DNA from: Sphingomonas paeninsulae
Lineage (GTDB): Bacteria > Pseudomonadota > Alphaproteobacteria > Sphingomonadales > Sphingomonadaceae
DNA: 64,000 bases
Direction: 5' to 3'
Assembly (NCBI RefSeq): GCF_003660165.1
Contig: NZ_CP032829.1
Span: forward strand, 2,121,001-2,185,000
Position 1 is the first letter of the stretch. Each line of letters begins with the position of its first letter. A model generated the notes under the pieces. The model was not told the DNA's origin. It saw nothing but the letters and a program-made list of their open reading frames with translations, and did no database searches. Below are positions 8,114 to 16,516 of this stretch, piece after piece. The position numbers were made by a program, and so were the translations under genes.

Positions 8114-8469
8114 TTAAGCTGGACACGAATCTACCTGAAACCTTTGCCATGCGTGCGGCAAGCTGGGCACATCCAAAAACCTCTCGCCCATTTGCTAAGG
8201 ATCTGATTCATTCGTCTTGACGGGAGGCGGTGATGAAGCACTCAGGCTCGTTCGGATTGGTGCCCAGATGATTCGATGACTCCGGAGCAGGCGCCGCACA
8301 TGGCCAACGTGATCCAGAGTGCGCCGGTCCGCTGAGCAGATCTCATGTGGCAGAAGGGTCAGTTGAGATTTTGGGCTCGGGCTCAGCGTCTATCAGGCGC
8401 GATAAGGATGCTGCAATTGAGCAACTTCGAAGGACATCTTTTCGCCTTTGGTGTGCGAAAGTCGGATCG
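8114..8469. other. Intergenic stretch without a recognisable gene
   Basis: About 356 bases between the IS66 element and the 3' end of the methyltransferase gene. There is a strong ribosome-binding-like GGGAGG at about 8221-8226 ahead of an ATG at 8233, but it opens only a 12-codon frame. Another very short frame starts at 8276. I recognise neither, and the stretch may be debris of an older mobile element. The longer rightward frame from 8347 overlaps the methyltransferase gene on the other strand and is not credible. Confidence 0.5.
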
Positions 8470-9756
8470 CTAGGCCGTGGGCGTGATATTTATCGCAAGG
8501 CCCAAAAGCCGATCGTCTGCATGCCCGTTAACATCTCTGGGGCGCAGTAGCGGGGGCGTGCGGATCGTGACGGTGCTGATACCCGATTCAGGACGGCTAA
8601 TCGTCGCCCATATTTCTGAATTCCCCGTAACAGTTTGAACCTCTGTGCCATCGACGAATAGCCTACACCGCTCCGCAAAATCGGGGACAATCTGCTGCTG
8701 AAACGGAACGCGTAATTTGCACTGCCCGTCTGGCAGTTGAACGATCCACCGAAGTTCGTCTAGAGCTGTCCAGCGAAACCCCGTTGTGCGGCTTCCTTCA
8801 ACGCCATGATAGGCCTCATCATCGCTCAACGGTGCGCCAAGCAACTGAGGCATTGCAACTTTGGCTCCAACGCGACGGGCGAACGCCTCCAACGGTGACC
8901 CTGGATAGCAAAAACAATGCGTAGCCCCTCCACTATACAAATCTAGTCCCGCGCGATCAGCAATCAGCGCTAGAGCCGTATCGGTATAAAGTGATACATG
9001 ACCGTTTCGTGGCGATGCATACCACCAGTTGCACCGAAGCTGTTCGATGTCTTCCGGTTGCAAGCATTGCGAGAAGACGACGCCGCCGGTTGGCTCCAAA
9101 AAAGAAATGAAATTTGCTATGGTTTCCATCGGTCGCGGAGAATGCTCAATTACCTCAAAGCACGTAATGACATCGAAAAGCCCCGCGGGGCGCTCTGGTA
9201 GCGAAACAGGATCATATGCTTCAAAATTAAAGCCAGCATTCCGCATATGCTGCGCGAATAATCCACTTCCGGCCCCGTAGTCGAGGAACCGACAGCCCTT
9301 GTACTCGGCGAGCAATTCGGCAAAACTATCTGCTAGTTGGCGGGGTCGTGCATATTCGTACCCGACATCAACGAGGCTCAAATCATCGTTATAAATAAAT
9401 TGTCCAAAATCGGCGACTGTCCAGTCATCAGTGAAATCAGTAAAAAGAAACCCGCACGCAAGGCATCGAAAATAGGAAACCGCGACGCCGCTAGGCCCGT
9501 ATACGTAACCATGACATTTATTGAAGTCCACGACATCGAAGAAAGGCGCGGCTCCTCCGCAGACTTTGCATGATTTCGAATGTAGATCTGAATTTTTGGT
9601 GGAGAGGCTTGGTAGGTTTCTAAGAATCGTGCGGGGGTCCATAGATTTCCTAGCTGAAACGAGGCTAGCTTTCAGCATAATGGCTCTGACAGGTGTTGCC
9701 CACTCCAATTCGCAAACTTCCAGATCGTCCACATAATCAGACTTTCGAAGCTCCAC
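8470..9756 (-). CDS. Class I SAM-dependent methyltransferase
   Basis: A 428-residue protein. Near the N-terminus two CxxC pairs (C63/C66 in CKVCGG and C98/C101 in CLACGF) probably bind zinc, as in sugar C-methyltransferase-like proteins. The SAM-binding motif I is FLDYGAGSGLFAQH (about 157-170), followed by FDVITCFEVIEHSPRP (motif II and post-motif region). A C-terminal extension of about 150 residues is unassigned. The arrangement fits sugar or polysaccharide modification, in keeping with the nearby glycosyltransferase, but the substrate cannot be named. A shorter start at M39 (9642) is possible because the first 38 residues look unlike the family. GC content is low relative to the chromosome. 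Confidence 0.82.
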   Translation of the reverse strand: MELRKSDYVDDLEVCELEWATPVRAIMLKASLVSARKSMDPRTILRNLPSLSTKNSDLHSKSCKVCGGAAPFFDVVDFNKCHGYVYGPSGVAVSYFRCLACGFLFTDFTDDWTVADFGQFIYNDDLSLVDVGYEYARPRQLADSFAELLAEYKGCRFLDYGAGSGLFAQHMRNAGFNFEAYDPVSLPERPAGLFDVITCFEVIEHSPRPMETIANFISFLEPTGGVVFSQCLQPEDIEQLRCNWWYASPRNGHVSLYTDTALALIADRAGLDLYSGGATHCFCYPGSPLEAFARRVGAKVAMPQLLGAPLSDDEAYHGVEGSRTTGFRWTALDELRWIVQLPDGQCKLRVPFQQQIVPDFAERCRLFVDGTEVQTVTGNSEIWATISRPESGISTVTIRTPPLLRPRDVNGHADDRLLGLAINITPTA

Positions 9757-10137
9757 CGCTCTTTAGCGCTGCTCGACCAGCCACCGGATCGCTTCAGCGG
9801 CATCCGCGCACTGCATTTGCACGCTGCGCATCCGTTGTCGCTGAGCATAGCCATTGTTTCACGAAACCAAACAGTTGCCTCAAGGCAGCGTGCCCGGCCT
9901 ACTGCAGGATGGACTGTTCGGAGCGAACGGTTCAATTCTGCAATGCCGAGTCGTATGGTCAGAGGCTATGGTATGCGGAACCGGACCCGGACCCAGTAGG
10001 TCGCTCCCTCTCGGATCATGTGCTGAGCCACTCCGCCTTACCCACATACCGGTGTAACAGGGTAGTGTAACCGCGGTATGCCTGTTCGTTTCGACGAAGA
10101 AGCTATGGAATTGTAAAATAGTGATTTTCTGCGGTTT
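9757..10137. other. Intergenic stretch between methyltransferase and tRNA-Arg
   Basis: About 380 bases with no convincing gene. On the minus strand a short frame ends ADAAEAIRWLVEQR just upstream of the methyltransferase, which could be the C-terminal scrap of a lost gene, but it is closed by a stop about 31 codons upstream. The overlapping frames on both strands show no family signature. Its position at the 3' end of the tRNA makes it the likely edge of the accessory region. Confidence 0.5.
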
Positions 10138-10214
10138 TGGTGCGCCCGAGTGGATTCGAACCACTGGCCTCAAGATTAGAAGTCTCGTGCTCTATCCAAC
10201 TGAGCTACGGGCGC
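10138..10214 (-). tRNA. tRNA-Arg (anticodon TCT)
   Basis: On the minus strand the gene folds as a standard cloverleaf. The acceptor stem pairs GCGCCCG with CGGGCGC, the D arm is TAGCTCAGTTGGATAGAGC, the anticodon loop is CTTCTAA with anticodon TCT, and the T loop is GGTTCGAATCC. The CCA end is encoded (10138-10140). The 3' end faces the IS-rich accessory DNA, the usual orientation for a tRNA used as an integration site. Confidence 0.96.
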
Positions 10215-10258
10215 GTTACAAGGTCCAATAGCGGGAAAATACTCTAGGCTCCACCACC

Positions 10259-10987
10259 ATGAACGAGATTTCGAAACCAGTCGCCGTAAGCGCTGATACT
10301 GTGGCACGCGACGGCTTCCGCTGGTTCGATTTTGTCATGGCCGCGTTTGTTGCGATCCTGTTGCTGTCCAATGTGATCGGTGCGGGCAAAGTCGCGACTT
10401 TGTGGGGCTATAGTTTTGGCGCGGGCATATTGTTTTTTCCATTGTCCTATCTGATCGGCGACGTGCTGACTGAGGTTTACGGATACGCCCGCGCGCGACG
10501 TTGCGTGTGGGCGGGGTTTGCCGCCGTGCTGTTCATGGCGTTCATGTCGTGGGTCGTCACCAGCCTGCCGCCGGCGCCGGGCTGGACCAACCAGCCTGCC
10601 TATGATGCCGTGTTCGGGCAGGTGCCGCGCATTGTTTTTGCTTCGGTCGCGGCGTTCTGGGCGGGCGAACTCGTCAACGCGTTTGTCATGGCAAAGATGA
10701 AGATTGCGACCAGGGGCAAACATCTGTGGTCCCGAACGATCGGGTCGACTGTGCTGGGGCAGGGGGTCGACAGCCTGATCTTCTATCCGCTCGCGTTCTG
10801 GGGAGCGGAGGGCTGGACGCATAATCTGGTGCTGACAGTGATGGTCACCAACTGGGGCTTGAAGGTCGCATGGGAAGTGTTCTTGACGCCGCTGACGTAT
10901 GCGGTGGTCGGTTATCTGAAACGCAGCGAGGGCGTGGACGTGTATGACGAGGGAACGAACTTCACACCGTTCAGAACGCGCGTTTAA
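10259..10987 (+). CDS. yhhQ: Queuosine precursor transporter, YhhQ/VUT family
   Basis: A 242-residue inner-membrane protein with about six hydrophobic segments (roughly residues 23-45, 54-72, 84-104, 124-146, 160-180 and 196-218). Family marks are LLLSNVIGAGKV near residue 35, FPLSYLIGDVLTEVYGYARAR (about 60-80), FWAGELVNAFVMAKMK (about 136-151) and GQGVDSLIFYPLAFWG (about 166-181). The family imports queuine or preQ precursors for tRNA modification. It stands alone, 44 bases after tRNA-Arg and convergent with purQ. No preQ1 riboswitch is evident in the short upstream gap. Confidence 0.9.
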   Translation: MNEISKPVAVSADTVARDGFRWFDFVMAAFVAILLLSNVIGAGKVATLWGYSFGAGILFFPLSYLIGDVLTEVYGYARARRCVWAGFAAVLFMAFMSWVVTSLPPAPGWTNQPAYDAVFGQVPRIVFASVAAFWAGELVNAFVMAKMKIATRGKHLWSRTIGSTVLGQGVDSLIFYPLAFWGAEGWTHNLVLTVMVTNWGLKVAWEVFLTPLTYAVVGYLKRSEGVDVYDEGTNFTPFRTRV

Positions 10988-10996
10988 GACAAAGGT

Positions 10997-11662
10997 TTAA
11001 CCGAGTGCTGCCATCAATCCCTCGAACATCCGGCGGCCATCGGTGCCGCCATGGGCGCTTTCGATAACGCGTTCGGGATGCGGCATCATGCCCAGAACAT
11101 TGCCAGCGTTGTTGACGATGCCAGCGATATCGCGCGCCGATCCGTTGACTGATTCGGCATAACGCAGCGCGACGCGTCCTTCGCCTTCGAGCCGGTCGAG
11201 CGTTTCGTCATCGGCAAAATAATTGCCGTCGTGGTGCGCGACCGGGACAGTGATGCGCTCATCGGCCTTGTAGCGACTGGTAAAGGCGGTCTGCGCGTTG
11301 GACACGGTCAACATGACATCGCGACAGACGAATCGAATGCCGGCGTTGCGCATCAATGCGCCAGGCAGGAGACCTGCTTCAGTCAACACCTGAAAGCCGT
11401 TGCACACACCAAGGACCGCGCGACCCTGACCGGCTGCATCGACGACGGCGCGCATGACAGGCGAACGTGCCGCCATCGCGCCCGAACGAAGATAGTCGCC
11501 GTAGGAAAAGCCGCCGGGAACCGCGATCAGATCGAGGCCGTCGGGCAGAGTGCTTTCACCGTGCCAGACCATCGCGGGAGCCTCGCCGGTGACGTCGCGC
11601 AACGCTGTCGCAAGGTCGCGGTCGCAGTTCGATCCAGGAAAGACGATGACCGCCGACTTCAT
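10997..11662 (-). CDS. purQ: Phosphoribosylformylglycinamidine synthase subunit PurQ
   Basis: A 221-residue class I glutamine amidotransferase that supplies ammonia to the PurL synthase in step four of purine synthesis. The nucleophile C87 lies in GVCNGFQVL, and the catalytic H195 and E197 are in GMMPHPERV. The N-terminal FPGSNCDRD and [14 protein letters not shown] are characteristic of PurQ. It overlaps purS by four bases. purL is not adjacent in this window. Full length. Confidence 0.97.
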   Translation of the reverse strand: MKSAVIVFPGSNCDRDLATALRDVTGEAPAMVWHGESTLPDGLDLIAVPGGFSYGDYLRSGAMAARSPVMRAVVDAAGQGRAVLGVCNGFQVLTEAGLLPGALMRNAGIRFVCRDVMLTVSNAQTAFTSRYKADERITVPVAHHDGNYFADDETLDRLEGEGRVALRYAESVNGSARDIAGIVNNAGNVLGMMPHPERVIESAHGGTDGRRMFEGLMAALG

Positions 11663-11895
11663 GAGCTAACGGGCTCGATCCGGAAATTCTCGATCACGGT
11701 GTTCGCAAGCAGCTTGTTGCACATCGCCTCGATGTCGGCGGCGGAGGTGCCGTCGGCAAGGTCGAGTTCGATCAGCTTGCCCTGACGGACGTCGTTGACG
11801 CCGGTAAAGCCCAGCCCTTCGAGCGCGTGATGAATGGCTTTGCCCTGCGGGTCGAGGACGCCGGTTTTGAGAGTCACGAAGACGCGTGTTTTCAT
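11659..11895 (-). CDS. purS: Phosphoribosylformylglycinamidine synthase subunit PurS
   Basis: This 78-residue small subunit bridges PurL and PurQ in the three-part FGAM synthase found in Gram-positives and Alphaproteobacteria. The sequence [17 protein letters not shown], then [13 protein letters not shown] and the tail [16 protein letters not shown] are family-typical. Its stop overlaps the purQ start. Upstream lies the Slam gene instead of purC, which is the more usual neighbour. Confidence 0.96.
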   Translation of the reverse strand: MKTRVFVTLKTGVLDPQGKAIHHALEGLGFTGVNDVRQGKLIELDLADGTSAADIEAMCNKLLANTVIENFRIEPVSS

Positions 11896-11943
11896 GGGGG
11901 TCAGCCTATGGCTTTTGCAGCCGCCGCCCGCAACCCTTTGGTA

Positions 11944-13353
11944 TCAGAAATAGCGGGCCAGATTGAAGGCCAGTCGCGAACGTTCGCTTTGATAAAGGCT
12001 CATGGATGAGTCTATGCGTGAAAAACTATAGGTCATGCTCGGCGAAAAGCCGAGGACGCGGACCGACCGCAGACCGACGTACAAGCGCGCGTTATAGCGC
12101 CAGTCGACGCGTGGACTGACTGCCAGAAATGCGAGCGGCGCATTGTAAGTGGCATGGCTGAAACCGCCCGAAATGCCTGCATTTATGCCGTGTTTCAGTT
12201 CACCCCCGATGCCGAGGCTGAGACCAATTTCCTCATCTGAATAGGCTTCGGATTTTAGCTTGTCCGTTCGATAGAAAATGCTGGCACTCGCAACCATCGA
12301 GCGCATCACAACGCGTTCGTAGGTTCCATAAACGCCCGTTGTCCAGCCATTGTAAATTGGACTGTAACCAGAATCGGTGTGGCGTGAGTCGAGAGTAAGT
12401 CCGACGCGCTGACCGGCATCCAGAGTACGTTCGAGCGTTGCACGACCGCCAAATTGGGTCGCGGCCCGGACGCCGCCATAATAGCGTTGGCTGGCAATGC
12501 CTTCGACCGAGATCGTCATCCGATCCGATAGTTTCAGTTCGGGGCCAGCGGCAAATTGACCGGTGAAATCGTCTGCGCTTTGGCCTGCGTAATTGACACC
12601 CTGAGCGTCGATGTCGGCAAGCAACGCGATGTTTTCACCGATGTGATGGCGAATGCCAGCTGAGAGGCTGGCTGTTTGGCCGATCCCGGAGCGAGATCGA
12701 ACATTGCCGCTCAGTGCAAGCGCGTTGGGAATTGTCTGGTTACCGTAAACCAGATCGACGCTTTGTGCGTTGGTGCCATTCGTAACATTGGTGTCGGGGG
12801 CAATTCCGAAATCGAATGACAGATGATGGTCACGACCGTCGCGCAGCAATCCGCGGGACGCGCGGATGGTTGCCTGTATTTCGGGAGGAAGCTTGGCATC
12901 CTGTTCGGCAAGACGAAAATTATAGTCGGCGGCGTCGCGTTTGCCCTGAAGCATTAGCGCGCGCGCCAGTTCGAGACGGATGCGGGTCTGCCCCGGATTG
13001 CCGACGAGGGCCGCGCGGAACTCCTTGACAGCGCCTTCGGTGTCGCCGGTTTCGACGGCGATATATCCGGTCAGGAAATGGGTTTCCATGCTAAGTCCGG
13101 GAGCCTTGGAAAGTGCCGCGACCAGAGGGCGGGCCTCATCGAAACGTCGGGCCGCGACGAGTTTGGAAACGGCGGCCAACATTTCCTGTGTCGTCAGACG
13201 GACGCTGCACACGCCCGCTACGCAGGCCGGCTGCCCTGTGTCGGTAGGCGTGGCGGCATGGGCGGTGCCGATTGAAAGGCATGCTGTCGTCAGTGCCGCG
13301 ACTGTGCCACGGCCCGAAAAACTCCGGCCCAAATGATGGTGCGACACGCGCAT
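11944..13353 (-). CDS. Slam-like outer-membrane translocon (DUF560), type XI secretion
   Basis: A 469-residue protein with a signal peptide (hydrophobic stretch ending AHA, about residue 33). A tetratricopeptide-like helical domain follows at about 50-165 (RRFDEARPLVAAL, TGYIAVETGDTEGAVKEFRAAL, RIRLELARALML). Then comes a C-terminal beta-barrel of about 300 residues with alternating strands, ending in the aromatic NLARYF expected of an outer-membrane barrel. This is the domain order of surface lipoprotein assembly modulators, which move lipoproteins to the cell surface. The gene directly upstream encodes a TbpB-like lipoprotein, the usual cargo. An alternative GTG start lies two codons in and is better spaced from the GGAG. 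Interrupts the purC-purS neighbourhood. Confidence 0.85.
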   Translation of the reverse strand: MRVSHHHLGRSFSGRGTVAALTTACLSIGTAHAATPTDTGQPACVAGVCSVRLTTQEMLAAVSKLVAARRFDEARPLVAALSKAPGLSMETHFLTGYIAVETGDTEGAVKEFRAALVGNPGQTRIRLELARALMLQGKRDAADYNFRLAEQDAKLPPEIQATIRASRGLLRDGRDHHLSFDFGIAPDTNVTNGTNAQSVDLVYGNQTIPNALALSGNVRSRSGIGQTASLSAGIRHHIGENIALLADIDAQGVNYAGQSADDFTGQFAAGPELKLSDRMTISVEGIASQRYYGGVRAATQFGGRATLERTLDAGQRVGLTLDSRHTDSGYSPIYNGWTTGVYGTYERVVMRSMVASASIFYRTDKLKSEAYSDEEIGLSLGIGGELKHGINAGISGGFSHATYNAPLAFLAVSPRVDWRYNARLYVGLRSVRVLGFSPSMTYSFSRIDSSMSLYQSERSRLAFNLARYF

Positions 13354-13428
13354 CTCCTGCGGTATTCCGTCGTCCGGCGGAAAAGTTCATTTCAGTGGAT
13401 TGGCGCGTGCGGCGTACCGGCCTTTTCG

Positions 13429-14616
13429 TTAGGGGCCTTTCGCGCCAACAAATGCACCTTGAATATCAACGCGCTGTCCGGGAATGCCGCCAACGATCCG
13501 GAAGTTTCCGCCGACATTGACCGCATTCGGACCGTAAAAGGCACCATCTACTGAACTTGCGCCGGCGACATTCGACCCTGGCGAGATGGGCGAGAAATTG
13601 ACGGGAAGGGTTGTGCCATCAGGATTTTTGAAGGTGGCAGTTGCGAATTGTCCTGTGAATCCTCCTGTATGAACAAGATCAATCGTCGCGTTCGCTGTGG
13701 CATTGAATGTCGCGCCTGCCGCTACTGTCGTGTTTGTGACTTCGACGTTGTTGAGGAAGGCCTTGTCCACAGTTCCGGCAAATGTCAGGCCGGCCGTCGC
13801 TTTCGAAAAGTCGACTGCAACTGTGCTGGTGCCATAAACCCACTGAAAATAACGGGAGTTATTGACCATAGATGCCAAGAAACCGCCAGTATAGGATCCA
13901 GTGCCAGTTGTCGGAATACTGCTTTGGATCGTGGGTGCTCCAAAGACAAGAGCTCCACGCTCATAGATGTTGGTAGTCGCAGCGGTAGTGGTTCCCGCTG
14001 CCGGCGTATTTATGACGTCACGTACATAGCCGGCCAGGCTGACATAGTTCGTGCTAACGCCGGGTCTCTGATAAAAGAACGTATATTCGTCGCTAACCGA
14101 CGCACCGCCTGCGGTGGCCGCTGGACTGTTGGATGGTCCAAGTGATTCCAGATAGTTGAAACCGTCCAGAGAGGGCGCGCTCGCCGTCGGAGTAGCAGTC
14201 GGTGAAAAGTCGGTGCGGTGAGCCGGGTCCTGAAACCGAACGTTTGTGCTAATACCCGCTTTTGTATCGGCGAGGGTAAGCGTGAAAATTCCGTCTCGGG
14301 GACTATAATCGACGGTGCCGCTCGGCGTGCGGACGGTGCTGGCATTCCCCTGATAAAGCGAGGTGTTTCCGGTGACTTGAAGCGACTGGAGTGCGCCGAC
14401 AGCGTTGAAGCTCGTGTCAGCGGTCAGCGAAAGGAAGCCGACTGGAGCAGTCGTCGTGCCCGATCCAGAGCCCCCGGTCACCCCACCGCCAGTTCCGCCG
14501 GAAACGGTGCCCCCCGTCGATCCAACGGGAGCGGCGGTGCCGCCGATTGTCTGAGGGCCATCTGCACCACATGCGGTCAAAGCAGTTGCAGCCAGAAGAG
14601 CCAGGTAAATGCGCAT
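13429..14616 (-). CDS. TbpB-like surface lipoprotein, probable Slam cargo
   Basis: A 395-residue lipoprotein. The start at 14616 gives a compact signal peptide MRIYLALLAATALTAC with lipobox LTAC. A GTG four codons earlier is too close to the GGAG. After a Gly/Ser/Thr-rich linker the body is beta-rich. The C-terminal end contains VDGAFYGPNAVNVGGNFRIVGG and then GAFVGAKGP, resembling the C-terminal handle/barrel signature (GxFYGPNAxExGG) of transferrin-binding-protein-like proteins, PF01298. It is followed 75 bases later by the Slam gene. I infer it is exported to the outer surface by that translocon. No TonB-dependent receptor is adjacent, so its ligand (iron carrier, heme or other) is unknown. 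Confidence 0.78.
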   Translation of the reverse strand: MRIYLALLAATALTACGADGPQTIGGTAAPVGSTGGTVSGGTGGGVTGGSGSGTTTAPVGFLSLTADTSFNAVGALQSLQVTGNTSLYQGNASTVRTPSGTVDYSPRDGIFTLTLADTKAGISTNVRFQDPAHRTDFSPTATPTASAPSLDGFNYLESLGPSNSPAATAGGASVSDEYTFFYQRPGVSTNYVSLAGYVRDVINTPAAGTTTAATTNIYERGALVFGAPTIQSSIPTTGTGSYTGGFLASMVNNSRYFQWVYGTSTVAVDFSKATAGLTFAGTVDKAFLNNVEVTNTTVAAGATFNATANATIDLVHTGGFTGQFATATFKNPDGTTLPVNFSPISPGSNVAGASSVDGAFYGPNAVNVGGNFRIVGGIPGQRVDIQGAFVGAKGP

Positions 14617-14636
14617 GGGGATTGCCACTCCAAGAG

Positions 14637-14667
14637 TTTAGTCGGGAATTCATCTTCCCCGACTAAA
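14637..14667 (-). promoter_or_regulatory. 10-bp perfect hairpin before the lipoprotein gene
   Basis: TTTAGTCGGG (14637-14646) is perfectly complementary to CCCGACTAAA (14658-14667), with an 11-base loop. It lies between the lipid kinase gene and the TbpB-like gene, just ahead of the ribosome binding site. No T run follows on the minus strand, so it is not a classical terminator. It may be a processing or attenuation element separating the two expression levels. Confidence 0.5.
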
Positions 14668-14699
14668 TACAATTCGAATGGTTAAGAGCGCGTAAACGC

Positions 14700-15605
14700 C
14701 TATTTGGCAGGTCCCGCAAAAACCTCCAGCGCGCCGGGCTTTACGCTGAATCTCAATGGCGTCTGAAGGCGTATGATTTCGCCATCCACGGCGACTTCAA
14801 TCGTTCGCGCATGGGATGACAGTTCCAGCGTTTCGCAAACGCCGAGTGTCGCAAAATCGCGATCGGAATCACTTTTGCCGATCATCGCGCGCAGGCCAAA
14901 TCCGATCAGCCCGGCCCGACTGTTGGGTGACACTGCGAAAACCGAAAGCTTGCCGTCGTCGAGTGCGTCGCGCTGGCCGACTTTACCGAGATCGAGCGAA
15001 TAGACGTTGTTACCAATGAACAGCAGCGGTGTGCGGATTGGCTTGGCCGCCCCATCCATCGTCAGTCGCAAGCGGTGGTGGCGCAGGTTACCGAGAGTTT
15101 GCCAGCCAGCTGGAATATTGGCGATCCATTTCGGTAGGCGATGGCTTTTTTGCAGGCCATCGCGGACGCGAACCATCGCGGGGTACATGCCGATCGAGGC
15201 ATTGTTGACGAAGACCCGGTCATTGACGCTCGACAGGTCGATCTTGCGTTTGTGGCCGTCGGCGATAACTTTTGCCGCACTGGGCAGGTCCATCGGAATG
15301 CCAAGTTCACGGGCGAGATGATTGCGTGTTCCGAGCGGGAGAATGCCGAGCGTTGCGCCTGCCTTTGCTGCAATGGCAGCGGCCGATCCTAATGTGCCAT
15401 CGCCACCGCCGACGATGACCGCGCCAGTCTTTGCAGCGGTTTCGACGCGGGCTGCGATATCGTCGCCGGCGATGGCTTCAATGGTGACGGAAATGCCCGT
15501 CGTTGCGAACGCCGCCTTGATCTGATCGATCAGCGCATCACCGGCTCGCGAGGCCGCGCCGCCGTCCTTGTTGACGATGACGGCCAGAGGCCTTGCTTTT
15601 GCCAG
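14700..15605 (-). CDS. Diacylglycerol kinase-family lipid kinase
   Basis: A protein of about 301 residues. The nucleotide-binding GGGDGT is at about residues 66-71, followed by LGILPLGTRNHLARELGIP (about 90-108) and the C-terminal FIGNNVYSL and GKLSVFAVSP. These proteins phosphorylate diacylglycerol or a related lipid at the inner membrane. No ATG, GTG or TTG exists upstream of the kinase motif. The frame is open back to the purC stop codon, and the first usable codon is CTG at 15603-15605, immediately after that TAA. The first ATG (15291-15293) would lose the ATP site. I therefore annotate from CTG, assuming translational coupling to purC or an unnoticed base error. Confidence 0.78.
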   Translation of the reverse strand: MAKARPLAVIVNKDGGAASRAGDALIDQIKAAFATTGISVTIEAIAGDDIAARVETAAKTGAVIVGGGDGTLGSAAAIAAKAGATLGILPLGTRNHLARELGIPMDLPSAAKVIADGHKRKIDLSSVNDRVFVNNASIGMYPAMVRVRDGLQKSHRLPKWIANIPAGWQTLGNLRHHRLRLTMDGAAKPIRTPLLFIGNNVYSLDLGKVGQRDALDDGKLSVFAVSPNSRAGLIGFGLRAMIGKSDSDRDFATLGVCETLELSSHARTIEVAVDGEIIRLQTPLRFSVKPGALEVFAGPAK

Positions 15606-16391
15606 TTACCGGCCCCGTTTTTTGCGCTGTGTCTCGAGGTCGAGAACGACGTTATCTGCGCCCTCTGGCAACAGCCCAAGACGACGCGCGACTTCCTGAT
15701 AGGCTTCCACTTCGCCGCCGAGATCGCGACGGAAGCGGTCCTTGTCGAGCTTTTCGTTGGTGACCATGTCCCACAGGCGGCAGCCATCGGGGCTGATCTC
15801 GTCTGCCAGAATAACGCGGGCGTATTCGTTTTCCCACAATCGACCGAATTCGAGTTTGAAATCGACCAGCTTGATGCCGACGCCGGCGAACAGACCACAC
15901 ATGAAGTCGTTTACGCGAATCGCCATGTCGGCGATGTCGTGCATCTCTTCCTGGCTCGCCCAGCCGAAGCACGCGATGTGTTCATCGGTGACAAGCGGGT
16001 CGCCCAGCGCATCGTCCTTGTAATAATATTCGATGATCGTGCGCGGAAGCTGCTGCCCCTCCTCGATGCCGAGGCGTTTCGACAGCGACCCTGCGGCGAC
16101 GTTGCGAATCACGACTTCGATCGGAATGATCTCGACCTGGCGAATCAGCTGCTCACGCATATTCAGGCGACGCATGAAGTGATGCGGGATGCCGATCGTG
16201 CCGAGCAGCGTGAAGATATGCTCCGAGATTCGGTTGTTCAGCACGCCCTTGCCGTTGATCGTGCCCTTCTTCTGGGCATTGAACGCGGTCGCATCGTCCT
16301 TGAAATACTGGATAAGTGTGCCCGGCTCCGGACCTTCATACAGTATCTTGGCCTTGCCTTCGTAGATTTGGCGGCGGCGTGTCATCGGCAT
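15606..16391 (-). CDS. purC: SAICAR synthase PurC
   Basis: This 261-residue enzyme joins CAIR and aspartate with ATP to form SAICAR in purine synthesis. The signature regions are [34 protein letters not shown] near the N-terminus (two overlapping motifs), then [17 protein letters not shown] and [15 protein letters not shown] (about 192-206), followed by [14 protein letters not shown]. Full length. The next gene begins directly at its stop. In related genomes purC is usually followed by purS and purQ, while here three other genes intervene. Confidence 0.97.
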   Translation of the reverse strand: MPMTRRRQIYEGKAKILYEGPEPGTLIQYFKDDATAFNAQKKGTINGKGVLNNRISEHIFTLLGTIGIPHHFMRRLNMREQLIRQVEIIPIEVVIRNVAAGSLSKRLGIEEGQQLPRTIIEYYYKDDALGDPLVTDEHIACFGWASQEEMHDIADMAIRVNDFMCGLFAGVGIKLVDFKLEFGRLWENEYARVILADEISPDGCRLWDMVTNEKLDKDRFRRDLGGEVEAYQEVARRLGLLPEGADNVVLDLETQRKKRGR

Positions 16392-16411
16392 CTCACGTCA
16401 ATAAAGAGCGA

Positions 16412-16458
16412 CGCCCCGGTCGAGCGCGCATCGATTGGTCGGTGCGGCTGCCGGGGCG
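16412..16458 (-). terminator. Possible terminator after the MliC-like gene
   Basis: CGCCCCGG (16412-16419) pairs with CCGGGGCG (16451-16458). Read leftward, the stem is followed by a T-rich CTCTTTATT. It lies between the MliC-like gene and purC, both leftward. The loop is long (31 bases), so the call is tentative. Confidence 0.4.
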
Positions 16459-16516
16459 ATTGAAAGCGATATAATCAAACCAGTCGCCGGGCGCAACGCA
16501 CCCGGCGAAATCTGCA

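Noticed and set aside
8347-8550. 67-codon rightward frame
   Set aside because: Runs antisense into the methyltransferase 3' end and has no recognisable feature.
9672-9935. 87-codon leftward frame overlapping the methyltransferase start
   Set aside because: Overlaps the better-supported gene and shows no family signature.
10215-10258. preQ1 riboswitch before the queuosine-precursor transporter
   Set aside because: Only 44 bases are available and no preQ1 aptamer pattern is visible.
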